Of a DNA stretch of 64,000 nucleotides, positions 55,308 to 63,742 are shown one piece after another. The translations under genes and the position numbers were made by a program. Under the pieces are notes generated by a model that had not been told where the DNA came from, did no database searches, and worked only from the letters and a program-made list of their open reading frames with translations. The number at the start of each line of letters is the position of its first letter. Position 1 is the stretch's first letter. Origin of the DNA: JAGRGG01 sp965217265 (GTDB lineage: Bacteria; Pseudomonadota; Alphaproteobacteria; Geminicoccales; Geminicoccaceae). The stretch is from positions 248,001 through 312,000 of the forward strand of contig CBDCHP010000012.1 in assembly GCA_965217265.1 (NCBI GenBank). The letters are read 5' to 3'.

Positions 55308-56355
55308 CGGGGGTGGCGAGATCCGCGCCGCCGAGCGTGCCCCTCAGGCTGCGGCCCATGAGCGCGTTCAAGATGCCCTCGCGCACGCCGCGATCGGCGA
55401 TCTTCAAGGCGGCGATCGGCCAGTTGTCGTGGATCGCGTCCAGGATCACGGATCCTGCGATGACGAGGTCGGCGCGGGCGCTGCCGATGCAGGGGTGCGC
55501 CGCGCGCTCGGCCGGATCGAGGCGGCGCAGTTCCCAGGCGGCGGCGCTGATCGCCGAGAAGGGCAGGCTGAGGCCGTCGACCTTGCGCCGGTCGTAGCGT
55601 TTGAGGCCCAGATGCACGGCGGCGAGCGTCGTCACCGTGCCGGACGTGCCCAGCATCTGCACGTCGTCGTCCGGGTCGAAAGGGGGGGCGTGGCGGCGCA
55701 TCGTGCGGCGCAGCTTATCGCCGGCGAAGCGCACCGCGTCGTCGTAGGCGCCGTCGGCCAGCCGGCGCCCGAAGCTCTCGGACAAGGTGACGACGCCGAG
55801 CGGCAGCGAGATCGACTGCACGACCATGGCTCCGCCCGGCCGGTCGCGGTCGATCCAGAGCAGTTCGGTGCTGCCGCCGCCGATGTCGATCATGAACAGG
55901 TGGCGGGCGGCCGCGTCGATCAGGGGCAGGCAGCCGAGCATGGCCAGCCCCGCCTCCTCCTCGTGGCTCAAGACTTCGAGGCGGATGCCGGTCGTCTGGG
56001 CGACGCGCTCGATGAAGGCGGGGCCGTTCAGGGCGCTGCGGCAGGCTTCGGTCGCGACGCAGCGGGCGAGCACGACGTGGTTGCGCGCCATGACGTGACG
56101 GCAGACGCGAAGGGCGCCGAGCGTGCGCGCCATCGCCGCTTGGCCGAGCCCGCCCGTCTGCGCCAAGCCCTCGCCCAGGCGGGTGATGCGCGAGAAGCTG
56201 TCGATCACTTCGAACCCGTCCGGGCGCGGCTCGGCGATCAAGAGGCGGCAATTGTTGGTCCCGAGGTCGAGTGCTGCGACGCAAGGGCCGCGCTTGGGCA
56301 GCGGTGCTGCGTGCCGATCGTCGCGATCGCTTGGGCTGTCGAATCGTTCCGTCAT
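55297..56355 (-). CDS. Ppx/GppA family exopolyphosphatase
   Basis: 352 residues. Actin-like fold: VAALDLGTNNCRLLIAEPRP (phosphate 1), FMIDIGGGSTELLWI (phosphate 2), MLGTSGTVTTLAAVHLG (adenosine). The short length (no C-terminal HD domain) fits the alphaproteobacterial Ppx/GppA paired with rlmE. Substrate could be polyphosphate or pppGpp. It is the first gene of the pair and divergent from cheY; the shared upstream region has a CtrA-type box. Confidence 0.93.
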   Translation of the reverse strand: MTERFDSPSDRDDRHAAPLPKRGPCVAALDLGTNNCRLLIAEPRPDGFEVIDSFSRITRLGEGLAQTGGLGQAAMARTLGALRVCRHVMARNHVVLARCVATEACRSALNGPAFIERVAQTTGIRLEVLSHEEEAGLAMLGCLPLIDAAARHLFMIDIGGGSTELLWIDRDRPGGAMVVQSISLPLGVVTLSESFGRRLADGAYDDAVRFAGDKLRRTMRRHAPPFDPDDDVQMLGTSGTVTTLAAVHLGLKRYDRRKVDGLSLPFSAISAAAWELRRLDPAERAAHPCIGSARADLVIAGSVILDAIHDNWPIAALKIADRGVREGILNALMGRSLRGTLGGADLATPDAA

Positions 56356-56427
56356 GCATTGTCCTTCCGCGCCATAGTAGTTGGCGGCGGCGGCAGCGCA
56401 AGGCGCGAAGCGATTGAGGGGGGCGCA

Positions 56428-56442
56428 TTAACCTTGAATTAA
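56428..56442. promoter_or_regulatory. CtrA-type box upstream of cheY-cheZ and ppx
   Basis: TTAA-CCTTGAA-TTAA at 56428-56442 matches the CtrA consensus TTAA-N7-TTAA; the flanking C of the longest form is missing. It lies 85 bases before cheY and 73 bases before ppx, between divergent genes. Confidence 0.6.
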
Positions 56443-56526
56443 GGGGTTGGGGCTAAGTTCGGCCCATGCCCTCCCCGAACGGTATGGGGAACGGTGCCAC
56501 GGCCTGACCTTAGGAGCCTTCGAGCC

Positions 56527-56913
56527 ATGTCCGTCGATAAGAACCTGCCCATCCTCATCGTCGATGACTACAAGACGATGCTGCGCATCATCCGCAACCT
56601 GTTGAAGCAACTCGATTTCTGCGAGATCGACGACGCGCTCGACGGCAGCGCCGCGCTCGCGAAGATGCGCGAGAAGACCTACGGCCTCGTCATCTCGGAC
56701 TGGAACATGGCGCCGATGACCGGCCTCGACCTCCTGCGCGAGGTGCGCGCCGACGCCACGCTCAAGGCCACCCCCTTCATCATGGTGACGGCCGAGAGCA
56801 AGACCGAGAACGTGATCGCCGCCAAGCAGGCGGGCGTGAACAACTACATCGTCAAGCCCTTCAACGCCGAGACGCTGAAGACCAAGATCGCGAGCGTCCT
56901 GGGCAATTTTTGA
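56527..56913 (+). CDS. cheY: CheY-type chemotaxis response regulator
   Basis: 128 residues, a lone receiver domain. ILIVDDYKTMLRIIRNLLKQ, phospho-acceptor Asp in LVISDWNMAPMTG, conserved Thr in IMVTAES, Lys in NNYIVKPFNAETL. It would bind the flagellar switch when phosphorylated by CheA. The start ATG at 56527 follows GGAG by eleven bases. Its stop overlaps the cheZ start (TGATG). A CtrA-type box lies upstream. No cheA, cheB or mcp is in the window. Confidence 0.93.
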   Translation: MSVDKNLPILIVDDYKTMLRIIRNLLKQLDFCEIDDALDGSAALAKMREKTYGLVISDWNMAPMTGLDLLREVRADATLKATPFIMVTAESKTENVIAAKQAGVNNYIVKPFNAETLKTKIASVLGNF

Positions 56914-57578
56914 TGCATGCGGCGTCACCGCCGGCGGAGGGCCGGACCCGGCCGGCGCTGCGCCGGCGCTTGAGTGAACTGCGAGAGGAACACGGCCGCA
57001 TGATCGACGTGGAAGAGGTCGGCAAGATCGTCGAGAGCCTCCTCGACTCGCTCGCGGGCGACGTGTCCTCCTTGGACCTGCGCGTCCACAACGAGCTGGA
57101 GGCGCTGGCGGGCTACATCCACCGTGCCAAGGACGAGATCGCGGCGATCAGGCCCGAGGACATCGCCAACGAGCACATCCCGCTCGCGAGCGACGAGTTG
57201 GGCGCGATCGGCACGCACTTGGAGGAAGCGACCAACGGCATCCTCGACGCGTGCGACACGCTCGAAGAGGTCGGCAAGGATCTCGACGGCGACGCCGCGA
57301 CGAAGCTGGACGATGCCGTGACCCGCATCTACGAAGCCTGCAATTTCCAGGATTTGGCGGGCCAGCGGATGACGAAGATCGTCACGACGCTGCAGGAGAT
57401 CGAGGGTCGCGTCGATCGTTTGCTGCTGGCGTTCGGCCATCCGGGCGGCAAGGCCGCCGCGGCGCCGGCGGCGGCACCCGAACCCAAGGGCGACGATGAC
57501 CTCCTGAACGGGCCGCAACTGCCGGGCAATGCCGTCAGCCAGGATGACATCGACAAGCTGCTGGCCTCGTTCGACTGA
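56913..57578 (+). CDS. cheZ: CheZ-type CheY-P phosphatase
   Basis: 221 residues, mainly helical. The catalytic segment ACNFQDLAGQRMTKIVTTLQ contains the conserved QDLxGQ with the Asp and Gln that act in CheZ. The tail ends SQDDIDKLLASFD, the C-terminal CheY-binding peptide. In between is a Pro/Ala linker. It dephosphorylates CheY-P and is coupled to cheY. CheZ is rarer in alphaproteobacteria than CheY phosphate sinks, so a full CheY-CheZ pair is notable. The ATG at 56913 is preferred; a further ATG/TTG nearby gives the same protein within a codon. The stop abuts repeat copy 14. Confidence 0.9.
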   Translation: MHAASPPAEGRTRPALRRRLSELREEHGRMIDVEEVGKIVESLLDSLAGDVSSLDLRVHNELEALAGYIHRAKDEIAAIRPEDIANEHIPLASDELGAIGTHLEEATNGILDACDTLEEVGKDLDGDAATKLDDAVTRIYEACNFQDLAGQRMTKIVTTLQEIEGRVDRLLLAFGHPGGKAAAAPAAAPEPKGDDDLLNGPQLPGNAVSQDDIDKLLASFD

Positions 57579-57730
57579 GGAACGCTTCGCGTGCGCTGCC
57601 GCGTGGGCTTTCTTCTTCTTTTTTGCTTTTGTCCGAGGCTTGCCCTCGGCGGCGCGGCTAATCTCCTGCGTTAATACTAGCAAAAACAGCGAAGAGAGAG
57701 CCCGCCGCAGGCGACGCGAAGCGTGCTCTA
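57576..57730. repeat. Palindromic dispersed repeat, copy 14
   Basis: Left end TGAGGAACGCTTCGCGTGCG, T-rich tract, inner GGCTTGCCCTCGGCGGCGCGG, CTCCTGCGTTAATACTAGC, A-rich tract, right arm GCGACGCGAAGCGTGC then CTA. Left edge: cheZ TGA. Right edge: TAG stop of the convergent P450 gene. Confidence 0.9.
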
Positions 57731-59107
57731 ATCCCGCGGCACGAGCCTGAAAGGCGGTGCCTTGTCGGGGTAGACGGTGACGACGCCGACGGGCATGACG
57801 ACGCGCTTGCCGACCAGCTCGACCTTGTACGCCCTGCACATGGCGGCAAGCACCAAGGTCGCCTCGGTGAGCGCGAACTGGGCGCCGATGCAGACCCTGG
57901 GGCCGGCGCCGAACGGCAGGTAGGTGAAGCGCGCCGGCGGCGTGGCGTCGGCCAAGAAGCGCTCGGGCCAAAAGGCGTTCGGGCGCTGCCAGTAGGCCTC
58001 GTGCCGGTGCAGGATCCAGGGTGCTATGACGACGAGTGCCCCCTTGTCGATCGCCGTGTCCGCCGCCTCGTCGGCCTCCAGCGCCTCGCGCACGATCGTG
58101 AAGGCGACCGGGTAGAGCCGCAGCGCCTCTTGCACCACCGCCTTGGTGAACGGCAGCGCCTCGACGAGCGACGCCTTCGGCTCGGCGCCCTCCAGGGCCT
58201 CCGCTTCCGCCGCGACTTTGGCCTGCGCGTCCTGGTCCATGGCCAGGAGGTAGAAGGACCAGAACAGGGTCAAGGCGGTCGTCTCGTGGCCGGCGATGAT
58301 GAAGGTCGCGATCTGGTCGCGCATCTCGGCGTGGTCGAAGCCGCCGTCGCCGCCCCCCTCCTTCGCGCGGTTGAGCGTGTCGAACAGGTCCTTGGGCGGC
58401 CCCTCGCCCGTATCGTCGAGCGCGCGCTCGACGATGATCTTGTCGATGTAGGCGCGCCACGCCTTGGCGAACCGCTCGCGCTGCCGGTCCTTCAAGCTGG
58501 TCCAGCCGTGCGGCAGGAAGAAGTCGAACGGGGTCGGCCTCGCGTGCGCGCGGCCGTAGGTCTCGATCAGGCGGCGCAATCCTGCCGTGTAACCCTGCAT
58601 CGCTTGGCTGAACAGGACTTGGCCGGCGATGTCGAGGGTGAAGCGCTGCACGAGGGTCAAGAGGTTCACGGCGCCCGTGCGCCCGCGGCCGAGGTCGCTC
58701 AAGACGCCCGTCATCCGGGCCAGCGTCTCGCGCGCGACGATGTCCATCGCCCGCGGCGCGAAGCTCGGCGCCGAGAGCCGGCGCTGGCGCCGCCACGCCT
58801 CGCCCTCGGCGAGGAACAGCCCCTCGCCGATCATCGGCTTCAAGAGACGAACCGTCGTCGCGGTGCGGCCGTAATTGGCGTGGTTGTCGACCAGGATCCG
58901 CTTGATGCCGGCCGGCTCGTTCATCAAGACGCTCTGCCGGCCGAGGAACGGCCGCTGCACCACCCGCGCGCGGTAGGCGGGCGCCCCCCAGGTCTGCAAG
59001 GCGTTCTGGCGCAAGAACGGCAAGAGGAGGGGGGCCGGCAGCAGCGCCACCGCCGGCTTGGGGCGGGGCGGGGTCAAGAAGGGGCGCTCAAGAACGGCGT
59101 CGGTCAT
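57728..59107 (-). CDS. Cytochrome P450
   Basis: 459 residues. I-helix oxygen motif IIAGHETTALTLFWS, EALRLYP (ExxR), and haem loop FGAGPRVCIGAQFAL with the thiolate Cys at about 406. NEPAGIKRILVDNHANYGRT and EAWRRQRRLSAPSFAPRAMD resemble CYP enzymes related to fatty-acid hydroxylases, but the family number cannot be set here. Soluble; no membrane anchor. The start ATG at 59107 is one of two close ATGs. The divergent neighbour is a Rieske/FAD reductase, which might be its electron donor. The stop is at the right edge of repeat copy 14. Confidence 0.92.
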   Translation of the reverse strand: MTDAVLERPFLTPPRPKPAVALLPAPLLLPFLRQNALQTWGAPAYRARVVQRPFLGRQSVLMNEPAGIKRILVDNHANYGRTATTVRLLKPMIGEGLFLAEGEAWRRQRRLSAPSFAPRAMDIVARETLARMTGVLSDLGRGRTGAVNLLTLVQRFTLDIAGQVLFSQAMQGYTAGLRRLIETYGRAHARPTPFDFFLPHGWTSLKDRQRERFAKAWRAYIDKIIVERALDDTGEGPPKDLFDTLNRAKEGGGDGGFDHAEMRDQIATFIIAGHETTALTLFWSFYLLAMDQDAQAKVAAEAEALEGAEPKASLVEALPFTKAVVQEALRLYPVAFTIVREALEADEAADTAIDKGALVVIAPWILHRHEAYWQRPNAFWPERFLADATPPARFTYLPFGAGPRVCIGAQFALTEATLVLAAMCRAYKVELVGKRVVMPVGVVTVYPDKAPPFRLVPRD

Positions 59108-59266
59108 GTGGCACACTTCGATGCGAGAGCTAATTCACCTCGAAGATAGGCCGCGGCCGGGCGCGATCAAACCGCGCGTCGGTCGGTCGCGGCCCTTGGC
59201 ACCGGGGTGTCACCGGGGTCGCGGCCCCATCGTTGCCAGGGCCCAAGCACGCGAAGGAGACGGTCG

Positions 59267-60830
59267 ATGGCGGGCTACACCGAGGTTGCGAGACTCGACG
59301 AGGTGCCGTCCGGCACGCTGCACGCCGTCGAGGCCGGGGGCGAGAAGATCCTGCTCGCGCGCGTGGGCGACGAAGTCTTCGCCACGCAGGCGCTCTGCCC
59401 GCACTACAAGCTGCCGCTCGCCAAGGGCGTCCTGCACGGGCGGCGGGTGATCTGCGCCTTCCACCACGCCGTGTTCGACGTCACCGACGGCAACCACGAC
59501 GCACCCCCCGGCTGCGGCGGGCTGCGGCGCTACCCCGTCAAGGTCGAGGACGGCGCCATCCTGGTCGATCCGGCGGGCGAGCTTGCCGCCGCGGCGGGGG
59601 CGCAGGCGGGGCACCGGCCAAACGACGCCCGCGTCTTCGCCATCGTCGGCGCCGGGACCGCCGGGGACGAGGCGGCCGCGACGTTGCGCCACGAGGGCTT
59701 CACCGGCCGGATCGTCCTGATCGGCCGCGAGGACGCCCTGCCCTACGACCGCACCGCGCTCAGCAAGGCGGCGCTCAAGGCCGAGACGCCGCAGGGCGGC
59801 AGCCCGTTGCGCGACCGGGCGTTCTACGCGGAACGCGACATCGAGTTGATGCTCGGGCGCGAAGTCAAGGAAGTCGACGCCAAGGCCAAGGCGATCGTCT
59901 TCGCCGACGGCGAACGGTTCGGCTACGACGCCTGCCTGCTCGCCACCGGCGGGCTGCCGCGGCGCCTGCCGATCGGGGGCGCCGACCTCGACAACGTCTT
60001 CACCTTGCGCACGCCCGAGGACGCCGACGCCATCGTGCGCGCGGCCGAGGGGGCCAGGCGGGTCGTCCTCGTCGGGTCCAGCTTCATCGCGCTCGAAGCC
60101 GCGGCGGCGCTCGGCGATCGCGGGCTCGCCGTCACCGTCGTGGCGCCGGACGAGGTGCCGCTCGCCAAGCTGTTCGGCAACGAGGTCGGCCGCGCCATGC
60201 AGCGGCTGCACGAGTCGAAGGGGGTGACGTTCAGGCTCGGCCGGAGCGTCGAGCGCTTCGAGGGCGACGGCCGCGTCGAGCGCGTCGTCCTCGACGACGG
60301 CGACACGCTCTCGGCCGACTTGGCGCTCATGGGCGTCGGCGTGCGGCCGGCGACCGACCTCCTGCGCGGGCTCGACCTCGACGACGACGGCGGCGTGCCG
60401 GTCGACGCCGGGCTCAAGACGGCGGTGGACGGGCTGTTCGCCGCCGGCGACGTCGCCCGCTTCCCCTTGCCCGACGGCAGGCGGGCGCGCATCGAGCACT
60501 GGCGGCTGGCGGCCGAGCACGGCCGCGTCGCCGCCCGCTCGATGCTGGGGCAGGACGCCCGCTACGGGGCGGCGCCCTACTTCTGGTCGGCGCAGCACCA
60601 GCAACTGCGCTACGTCGGCCACGCCGAGGGCTTCGACGAGGTCATCCTGGACGGCGACCCGAACGGTCCCTTCATCGCCTTCTATACGAAGCGTGACCGC
60701 CGCCTTGGGTGTCAAGCGCGACCCCGAGATGGCCGCGATCCAGCTCTTGATGGATCGAAGCGCCATGCCCTCGGCCGACGCGGTGCGGGACGGCTTCGAT
60801 GCGCTGCGAACCCTGACGACGGCGGGTTGA
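59267..60830 (+). CDS. Rieske [2Fe-2S]/FAD-dependent oxidoreductase (AIFL type), C-terminus frameshifted
   Basis: An N-terminal Rieske domain (C49-PH...C68-AFHHAVFDV, the C-x-H...C-x2-H ligands) is followed by FAD/NAD domains: VFAIVGAGTAGDEAAATL, LPYDRTALSKAALK, CLLATGGLPRRLP, VVLVGSSFIALEAAAALG and GLFAAGDVARFPL. The type is a ferredoxin reductase-like single protein of about 520 residues. Near 60690 the frame breaks: after GPFIAFYTK the expected VTAALGVKRDPEMAAIQLLM lies in the +1 frame and runs to TGA 60828-60830. One extra base or two lost bases would explain it. The start ATG follows GAAGGAGA. It may donate electrons to the divergent P450; this is inference. Confidence 0.85.
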
Positions 60831-61041
60831 CGCGCCGATTGCCTCCCTAGTTGCCTGCTTCGATAAAACATTCACGCGGTTGTCACGGGATGATCGGTCT
60901 TCGCGCATCGAACGATAAAAATTTCGTCGTTTGCGCGGCGAACACCCTTGAATCGTTCCATCGAGGAAAACACTTCATGTGCCCAAAGAATAACAGTCGG
61001 CAGGTGGGTACGCCGGGATCAGGGCATCGGAAGGGGACAAC

Positions 61042-61197
61042 ATGCGTGAGCGGTATGTTGAGACGGCGGGTCCGTGGCGGCGGGCCCCGGAGCGCGCTGC
61101 GGCCGACGAACACCTCAATTTCCCGCGGGTCTACATCGCGTTTGCCAGCGTCGGGTTGTGGGCGATCATCATCGGCGTCGCCAAGCTGATCTTCTAG
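61042..61197 (+). CDS. 51-residue single-helix membrane protein
   Basis: ATG at 61042 six bases after AAGGGGA. The N-terminal 27 residues are polar (MRERYVETAGPWRRAP), followed by the helix VYIAFASVGLWAIIIGVAKL and a short end. The pattern Pro-xx-Tyr/Met...Trp-xx-Ile-Ile-Gly-Val is shared with the 56-residue protein at 63128-63298, which suggests that the two are related. No family recognised. Confidence 0.6.
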   Translation: MRERYVETAGPWRRAPERAAADEHLNFPRVYIAFASVGLWAIIIGVAKLIF

Positions 61198-61287
61198 CCC
61201 CGTGCGCGTCCCACGACGGCCCCGGGATCGGCTTTCGGGTACGCTAGTCGGGCACACCAGGGTGACAACCCGAGCGGGGCCCGCGGC

Positions 61288-61842
61288 TTGACCCACTTCA
61301 CCCTCTTCATCGTCGCGTCGCGGGACGGGTTCATCGGCCGCGACGCGACGGCCACCCCCGCCGTCTGGGCCAGCGCCGAGGAGCAGGCGCGGTTTATCGA
61401 CGGCGTGGCCGGCCTCGACTGGGCCTTCATGGGTCGAACGACACACGAACTGGCCTACAACGCGAAGCGGCGGCGCTGCGTCTTCTCAAGCACCGCCGCA
61501 GAGCCTTTCTGGCGCGGCACCCACCTCTGGGTCGATCCGGCAGTCGTACCGTTCGCCGAAGTGCTGCGCCGCCTCGCGGCCGCCCACCCGGCCCGTCGCT
61601 GCGGCATCCTCGGCGGGGCGCGGGTGCACGACTGGTTCTTGGCCCGAGGACGCATCGATGCCGTCGAACTCAGCGTTGAACCGCTGGATTTCGAGACCGG
61701 CCTGCCGATCTTCACCGATCAGGGCGAGGCCGACCCCGTTCGCGCCTTCGAGCGGCGGGGCTTTGCCGTCCTCGACGAATTCTCGCTCAACGCGGGCGGC
61801 ACGCGGCACTACCGCCTCGCCCCCGCTCAGCAGCAGAGCTGA
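61288..61842 (+). CDS. RibD C-terminal / dihydrofolate reductase-like protein
   Basis: 184 residues from TTG. DHFR-fold reductase of the RibD-C family: FTLFIVASRDGFIGRDATAT, LDWAFMGRTTHELAYN, GILGGARVHDWFLARGRIDA, AVELSVEPLDFETGLPIF. Such proteins use NADPH but their substrates are mostly unknown. The 3' end overlaps the convergent fliB gene by 16 bases. No strong ribosome site; the start could be later. Confidence 0.75.
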   Translation: MTHFTLFIVASRDGFIGRDATATPAVWASAEEQARFIDGVAGLDWAFMGRTTHELAYNAKRRRCVFSSTAAEPFWRGTHLWVDPAVVPFAEVLRRLAAAHPARRCGILGGARVHDWFLARGRIDAVELSVEPLDFETGLPIFTDQGEADPVRAFERRGFAVLDEFSLNAGGTRHYRLAPAQQQS

Positions 61843-63044
61843 ACGATCGTCGCCGGGTCGTGCTTGCCGACGGCCTTGAGCCGTTTGGCGACGTTGTCGA
61901 TCAGCGTGGCGTTGTGCATCATCGAGCGGGCGAGGAGGTAGGCCGCGCGCCGCGCCTCGTCGACGAACGGACCGGCCTCGGGCCGGGCCAGCAGCCCGGC
62001 GGTCAGGACGCGCCACGTCCCGAGGTAGATGGCGGCGAAGGCGAAGGCGTCGAAGCAGTCGGCCGGGCGCTTGGGCGGGAAACGGTTCTGCAACAGCGCG
62101 TTGCCGAGGACGTTGGCGTAGAGGTTCGGCCGGCGGACGCGCTCTTCGGCGACGATCCCGTCGCGCACGCGCTCGAACGTCGCGAAGGCTTGGCCCAGGT
62201 CGCCGCCCAGCCCCCCGATCGCCTCGGTCATCATGGCAAAGCCGCGGCCGGGCCTGATCGTGTTGCCGGCCTTGATGCCGTAGACCTCGCGCACGATCGT
62301 GGCGAACACGGCGAACAGCGCGTCGGGCGCCGCGGCCTCGCCTTCGAGGTCGACCGAGCGCCAGACGTGGTCGTAGCGGACCGCGAGCGCGAAGATCCCG
62401 TCCGGGTCGCGCTTGAGGTCGAGCGCACTCAGGTCCTGGGCGAACAAGGCAGCGAGGAGGACGCGGCCGGCCCAGGGCTGGCGGGCCGCGGTGAGGATGC
62501 CCAGCATCGTCCGGCGGACGAGGTGCGCCGCCTCGCCGCTAAGCGTGCCGGGGACGGGCTTTCGGGCCGCGGGGACGTTCGCGACCACCTCGGTCTCGAC
62601 CGGCGCCAGCGCGCCCCCGTCCTCGATCAACCGGAGCGCGATCTCGGGACAGCTCATCGTGGCGCTGCGGGACCAGACCCCGTCGCGGGTCTCGTCGATG
62701 CGCGGATAGGTCTTGCAGGTGTGGGAGAGCGCGTCCTCGCCGATCTCGCTCTGGATGCGGCACAGGCCGTCGCCCCGCTGCATCGGGCAGCGGCCGTCGG
62801 GGGCGAGGCGCATATAGGTTATCTTGTCCCTGCCCCCGCCCTTGGTACGACCCTTCGACCGAACGGCCTCGCGCACGAGGTTGGCGCTGATCGCGTCGCG
62901 CAACTTCCTGTCGGCCAGGCCGCGGTAGCGGCGCTCGCTCGCCGGGTCGATCGTGACCCGCCAGCCGTGGCAGCAATTGTCGATGCACGCCTCGCCGGCG
63001 CAGGCGAACTCGGCCATGTACCGCGGTTGGTGCAGGATCGTCAT
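61827..63044 (-). CDS. fliB: Flagellin lysine-N-methylase
   Basis: Methylates lysines on flagellin. 405 residues. Cys-rich N-terminus ACAGEACIDNCCHGWRVTID, then CPMQRGDGLCRIQSEIGEDA and SHTCKTYPRID, Cys residues that may bind a cluster as in FliB. The remainder is helical. The start at 63044 follows GGAGGGG. A perfect CtrA-type box (63098-63113) lies about 55 bases upstream, fitting control with motility genes; cheY-cheZ are 4 kb away. No flagellin gene is in the window. Convergent overlap with the RibD-C gene. Confidence 0.88.
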   Translation of the reverse strand: MTILHQPRYMAEFACAGEACIDNCCHGWRVTIDPASERRYRGLADRKLRDAISANLVREAVRSKGRTKGGGRDKITYMRLAPDGRCPMQRGDGLCRIQSEIGEDALSHTCKTYPRIDETRDGVWSRSATMSCPEIALRLIEDGGALAPVETEVVANVPAARKPVPGTLSGEAAHLVRRTMLGILTAARQPWAGRVLLAALFAQDLSALDLKRDPDGIFALAVRYDHVWRSVDLEGEAAAPDALFAVFATIVREVYGIKAGNTIRPGRGFAMMTEAIGGLGGDLGQAFATFERVRDGIVAEERVRRPNLYANVLGNALLQNRFPPKRPADCFDAFAFAAIYLGTWRVLTAGLLARPEAGPFVDEARRAAYLLARSMMHNATLIDNVAKRLKAVGKHDPATIVQLCC

Positions 63045-63097
63045 TCGCCCCTCCGTTGCCGGCGTCCAGCGTCGGCAACGGGCCTGAAACGCCGAGG

Positions 63098-63113
63098 TTA
63101 ATTCAACCTTAAC
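63098..63113. promoter_or_regulatory. Perfect CtrA-type box upstream of fliB
   Basis: TTAA-TTCAACC-TTAAC, matching TTAA-N7-TTAAC, and reading as TTAA-N7-TTAAC on the other strand too. It lies 54 bases upstream of the fliB start, in an intergenic gap of 83 bases. Confidence 0.7.
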
Positions 63114-63127
63114 GTTATTAGCAGGCG

Positions 63128-63298
63128 CTAATTCAAGATCCAAGTGATAACGCCGATGATGACGCCCCAGCAGGCGCTGCCGGACAGGAAGATGAACATC
63201 GCCGCCTGCGGCAGCGGCCAGCGCTCGATTTGCGGCTCGTCGAGCGCGTACTCGCGGGATGGGACGATGAAGGGGCTGCGCTGGGCGGTATCGGGCAT
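63128..63298 (-). CDS. 56-residue single-helix membrane protein
   Basis: ATG at 63298, TAG stop at 63128-63130. The polar first half (MPDTAQRSPFIVPSREYALD) precedes a helix (PQAAMFIFLSGSACWGVIIG) and short tail. The order of Pro, Trp and IIGV resembles the 51-residue protein at 61042. Located immediately upstream of fliB on the same strand. A degenerate CtrA-like site TTAA-GGAACGC-CTAAC occurs at 63353-63368, about 55 bases upstream. Function unknown. Confidence 0.6.
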   Translation of the reverse strand: MPDTAQRSPFIVPSREYALDEPQIERWPLPQAAMFIFLSGSACWGVIIGVITWILN

Positions 63299-63352
63299 GG
63301 GCTCGGCTCTCGACGCTGAAGCGGGATCGAGGGCGAGCCTAGCCAGAAAAGT

Positions 63353-63742
63353 TTAAGGAACGCCTAACGCGCCGGGACAAGGGGCGAGCCCCGCCGGCTC
63401 GCCCGGCCTGCCCCGGCCGACGAGGCGCTCCAGGGGCAGGCAGCCTCTGCCCGTGCAGATCTCGTGCGACGGCACGCCGGGCGCTCGGCCGAGGGTCAGA
63501 CCGCCATGCGGCGGCAGGTCCGGCGTCCAGCGCCAGTAGGCACCGTCGAGCACGGCCCCGTCCGGCACCTCCATGCCGGCGCCGCTGCCCTGCACCCGCG
63601 CTTGGATCAGGACGAGGCGGTCGCCCTCGATGCGCCAGTCCTCCTCCCAGCGCGTCTTCTCGACCGAGTGGCTCCAGGCGAGCGTGAAGGCGCTCACGGG
63701 CAGCGCGACGGTGAGGGCGCCCAAGGTCAGGCAGAGGCTCAC
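63353..63742 (-). CDS. DUF1850 protein, TRAP-transporter associated
   Basis: 129 residues from a GTG that overlaps the stop of the TRAP permease (GTGA). Signal-like N-terminus MSLCLTLGALTVALPVSAFT, then LAWSHSVEKTRWEEDWRIEG, LVLIQARVQGSGAGMEVPDG and a Cys-containing end EICTGRGCLPLERL, all characteristic of DUF1850. The family is typically encoded beside fused TRAP transporters and is probably periplasmic. Translationally coupled to the upstream permease. Function unknown. Confidence 0.86.
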   Translation of the reverse strand: MSLCLTLGALTVALPVSAFTLAWSHSVEKTRWEEDWRIEGDRLVLIQARVQGSGAGMEVPDGAVLDGAYWRWTPDLPPHGGLTLGRAPGVPSHEICTGRGCLPLERLVGRGRPGEPAGLAPCPGALGVP

